From Nephromyces sp. MM_2019 (taxonomy: Eukaryota > Apicomplexa > Aconoidasida > Nephromycida), in contig JADHZB010001922.1 of assembly GCA_015657535.1 (NCBI GenBank), positions 1-23,496 on the forward strand: a stretch of 23,496 nt of DNA. The letters run 5' to 3'. Below, piece after piece: positions 20,840 to 23,496 of the stretch. The notes under the pieces are model-generated. The model worked only from the letters and a program-made list of their open reading frames with translations. It had not been told where the DNA came from and ran no database searches. Position 1 is the first letter of the stretch; each line of letters starts with the position of its first letter. A program made the position numbers and the translations under genes.

Positions 20840-22069
20840 TCAATGTTTTTTAGCTTTAGGCCTTTCGAAAATTCGTTCTCCTTTGAGGCCTAAAAATTAA
20901 TACACACACATATTCATATACATACATAAAGAGCATAAAATAAAAACATTAATTAAATATATATACAGCATACACTATGCACACACACATATATATATAT
21001 GCTATAAATACAAATACACTACTCTCACACACGAACAAAACATAAACTAGAAACACGCACTTATTACATATATACACACACACTTACTACACACTTACTA
21101 CACACTATACACACACACTCACACACTAGACACACACACTCACACACTATACACACACACACACACTATACACACACACTCACACACTATACACACACAC
21201 TCACACACTATACACACACACTCACACACTATACACACACACTCACACACTATACACAAACACTCACAAACTATACACACACACACATACCAGCCATTTT
21301 TCCTTTTAATTTACTCTCTGAAGGGTCAATTTTGGCCCAAGGTGCATTAAAATCGGTCGTGTCAACATCTGCAAGGTGTGTGTGTTTGACTTGACCAGCT
21401 CGACCAAATTGCCCTGTAATAAATTGTGTGTAAGAATAATGTGTGTATAAATCTAAGTTAATAAAAACGTCTTAATAAAATGTGTGTGTGTGTTTACAAG
21501 AGTTGTGTACAGACATAGAGAGTGTGTGTATTAAGTTTTTTGGTATAGTAAATATCTGTTTCTGGTTTCTCTTGTTGTTATTATTATTGTGATAAGATAT
21601 ATATACATATACACACCATATCTATATATATTCAATAATTATGCGTAATGTACACATAATAGTGTGTATATAAATGGTATATATTATATTAATATTCTAC
21701 CCATTTTTATTCCTAAATATATTTACTATTTAAGATATTATATTGTACCTCTCCTTAATCTCATAGCTTTAGGTAGGATCTTCTTATTTAAGTTATCCTC
21801 TCTGTAATGCACATGCATACAATATGTATTTGATGTTACACACATACATACAAAATAAATATGATGTTAAACACACACACACACGAAATAATTTTGATTT
21901 TAGTAATACAAAAATGAAAAATTTTATATTAGATACACAGAAAATAATTGTTGTATGCACACAAACACACACACACACATTCACACACACACACACACAC
22001 ATTCACACACACACACACACACATTCACACACACACATATTCACACACATACACACACACGCAAATACA

Positions 22070-22101
<32 letters not shown>

Positions 22102-22750
22102 TTCACACACATACACACACACACGCAAATACACATTCACACACACACACACACACATATTCACACACACACACAAACGCAAATACACATTTACACACAC
22201 ACACACACACACAAAATAATATAACATACCCAACAGGTGCCTGATAATCTCGTAAGTAAATATCTTCCTTGCCATCTTGAGCCTTATCTTGGAAGTATGC
22301 ACCCTAATAATACATGTGTGTAGAGTGTAATATATAATTTGTGTGTGTAAAATTTAATATAATAAGTGTGAATGGAAATATATCACAAAATATTTATACT
22401 GAATGAGTTATAAGTAGTGTGTCCTACAAATATGTTTGAGATATAAGGATGGTGAATTTGCTTCATAAAAACGGATTATGTGTGTGGAAAAATGAGTGTG
22501 TAGCCTATAAAGTATAAGCATTACTTTGTGATAATATTTCTGCATAAAGGCTGGGGTGTATTTCTTTTCTGCCTTGGGTAAAGTCGCACTCAATTTCTTA
22601 TTTTCTACTGCCCTCTCTTCTTCAGTTAAGCCTCTCCTTCTCTCTATTTCTGCATGCTGTATAGACACACACACACACACACACAAAATCATATATATAT
22701 ATATATATACATATGTAGTTATATATAAATAAATACACACAGGTATACAG

Positions 22751-22785
<35 letters not shown>

Positions 22786-23461
22786 GGTATACACAATTAG
22801 AATTATACAGGTACACAATCACATATAGCTATATATAAGTGCATATAAAGGTACACATATACGCTGACAAAAATATAGAAATACTCACACATAATCAATT
22901 ATGATTTAAAACGATATAATATATATATATATATATAGGACATAGAAAATATAGTACACAGCAAAAAAGTGTTATGTGTGTGTGTGTATATTTTTCAAAT
23001 ATCTGTATGTATTGTATATATATATGTGTGTGCAAACTCTATTGATAGTGAAAACATACTTGTAAAGCTTGAAAATCTCTTTCTTCTTTGTCACGCTTAA
23101 GTCGTTTCATTTCCCTTAACTTCCAATTTTCATACTAAAAATAATTTATAAATATATTTATTTGTGTGTGTGTGATTGTAGATGTGTGATTGTGAATGTG
23201 TGTGTATGTCTGTGTGTTTTGTGTGTGTGTCTAAATGTATACAAGTGTGCGCAAAAATTTAAAAATGTGTGCGTATGTAAATGTGTATATAAGTGTGTGT
23301 GTGCTTAAATGTGTATTCAAGTGTGTGTAAAGAAAAAGTGTAAGCTATTTGTTTACCTCTTCTGCCTCATTAACCTCATCGTTATCATCAGGCATTTCAG
23401 TGTCAGAAAAGACCGAAAATTCATCAACCTTATTATGAGAGGCTTCCGCTTCTTGTTTAAG
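20840..23461 (-). CDS. MFAP1: MFAP1-family spliceosomal protein, C-terminal seven exons (5' end outside window)
   Basis: Exons 23461-23357, 23134-23060, 22656-22525, 22303-22230, 21801-21749, 21413-21291 and 20889-20840 splice in phase to 203 residues and a TGA stop. MFAP1 is a component of the spliceosomal B complex, associated with Prp38 and the tri-snRNP; the yeast relative is Spp381. The order of conserved blocks matches the C-terminal half of animal MFAP1 (about 440 residues): an acidic segment, [46 protein letters not shown], then [39 protein letters not shown] and the ending [10 protein letters not shown]. Around MRLRRGQFG there are two more residues than in animals, from the exon junction at 21749/21413. 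The first exon shown begins after an AG at 23462-23463, so more exons lie to the right. Regulation is not visible. Confidence 0.95.
20890..21290 (-). other. Last MFAP1 intron (401 bp)
   Basis: Donor GTATGT at 21290, acceptor TTTTTAG at 20890, phase 1. Its first half is the 21-bp tandem array (separate entry). In the transcript it is UG-rich from the donor onwards. Confidence 0.93.
21104..21290. repeat. 21-bp tandem repeat, nine copies, ending exactly at a splice donor
   Basis: Units of ACTATACACACACACTCACAC start at 21104, 21125, 21146, 21165, 21186, 21207, 21228, 21249 and 21270. All spacings are 21 except one of 19, and there are few substitutions (TAGAC in copy 2, CAAA changes in copy 8). 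The last unit ends in CATAC, which is the GTATG donor of the MFAP1 intron on the minus strand. Confidence 0.92.
21802..22229 (-). other. MFAP1 intron (428 bp) filled by nested CA repeats
   Basis: Donor GTATGT at 22229, acceptor TTACAG at 21802, phase 2. More than half of its length is the satellite at 21955-22213. The several Thr/His or Cys/Val open frames that overlap it on both strands are translations of the repeat, not genes. Confidence 0.92.
21955..22213. repeat. Nested CA-rich satellite with ATTCACAC and CGCAAATACAC modules
   Basis: CA runs are punctuated by ATTCACAC at fairly regular intervals. A larger module, ATTCACACACATACACAC followed by CGCAAATACAC, occurs three times, near 22039, 22102 and 22158. 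This gives a higher-order period of about 56-63 bp over the basic CA repeat. Confidence 0.85.
22657..23059 (-). other. MFAP1 intron (403 bp) with TG tract at its acceptor
   Basis: Donor GTATGT at 23059, acceptor TATACAG at 22657, phase 0. In the sense strand a run of about ten TG units (22665-22684) lies immediately before the acceptor, where a pyrimidine tract would usually be. TA tracts are at 22691-22709, 22756-22782 and 22919-22937. Confidence 0.9.
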
Positions 23462-23496
23462 CTGATAATAAATAAATAAATAAATAAATATATATA

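Noticed and set aside
21061..21290. CRISPR-like array
   Set aside because: The units are contiguous 21-mers with no unique spacers, in an intron of a eukaryotic gene.
21793..22302. Five overlapping Thr/His or Cys/Val frames on both strands
   Set aside because: They translate the CA satellite inside an MFAP1 intron in every phase; only the 22230-22303 segment is a real exon.
22408..22818. 136-residue minus-strand frame as an independent gene
   Set aside because: Its middle is MFAP1 exon 22656-22525; the flanks are intron sequence read through.

Overview
This is a 23.5 kb piece of an AT-rich nuclear genome from a eukaryote. It is very probably a unicellular one, but I cannot place the lineage. 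Conserved eukaryotic proteins are interrupted by short GT-AG introns (62-528 bp), and all frames read cleanly with the standard code. The non-coding DNA is saturated with TG/CA, TA and minisatellite repeats. I see no bacterial operon logic, transposase, tRNA, rRNA or CRISPR array.

Layout, left to right. 1-3110 is gene-free, TG-rich DNA. 3111-6045 (minus) holds a CELF/Bruno-like RNA-binding protein with two visible RRMs. Its two long open segments (4572-6045 and 3111-4162) can be joined by a phase-matched 409-bp intron into one 841-residue protein. 6046-12076 is a 6 kb gene desert between divergent genes: its first 3.6 kb is TG-rich, its last 2.4 kb is plain AT-rich and carries a decayed ~45-bp tandem array. 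12077-13627 (plus) is a three-exon HBS1-type translational GTPase. 14757-16403 (plus) is a single-exon dynactin p62 (DCTN4) gene. 17699-19470 (minus) is a seven-exon PDCD5 gene, reconstructed here to 126 residues. 20840-23461 (minus) holds the last seven visible exons of an MFAP1-type spliceosomal protein; its 5' end lies beyond the window.

The genes do not form a pathway. They are housekeeping functions: RNA binding, ribosome rescue, dynein-dynactin transport, a chaperonin-linked PDCD5 protein and the spliceosome. The link worth noting is between protein and DNA. CELF proteins recognise UG-rich RNA, and many introns here are built of TG repeats, including a nine-copy 21-bp array that starts exactly at an MFAP1 splice donor. 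The TG/CA repeats also show strand polarity in long blocks. Where they enter exons, the sense strand is the CA strand, giving Thr/His-rich disordered stretches in the CELF-like and DCTN4 proteins.
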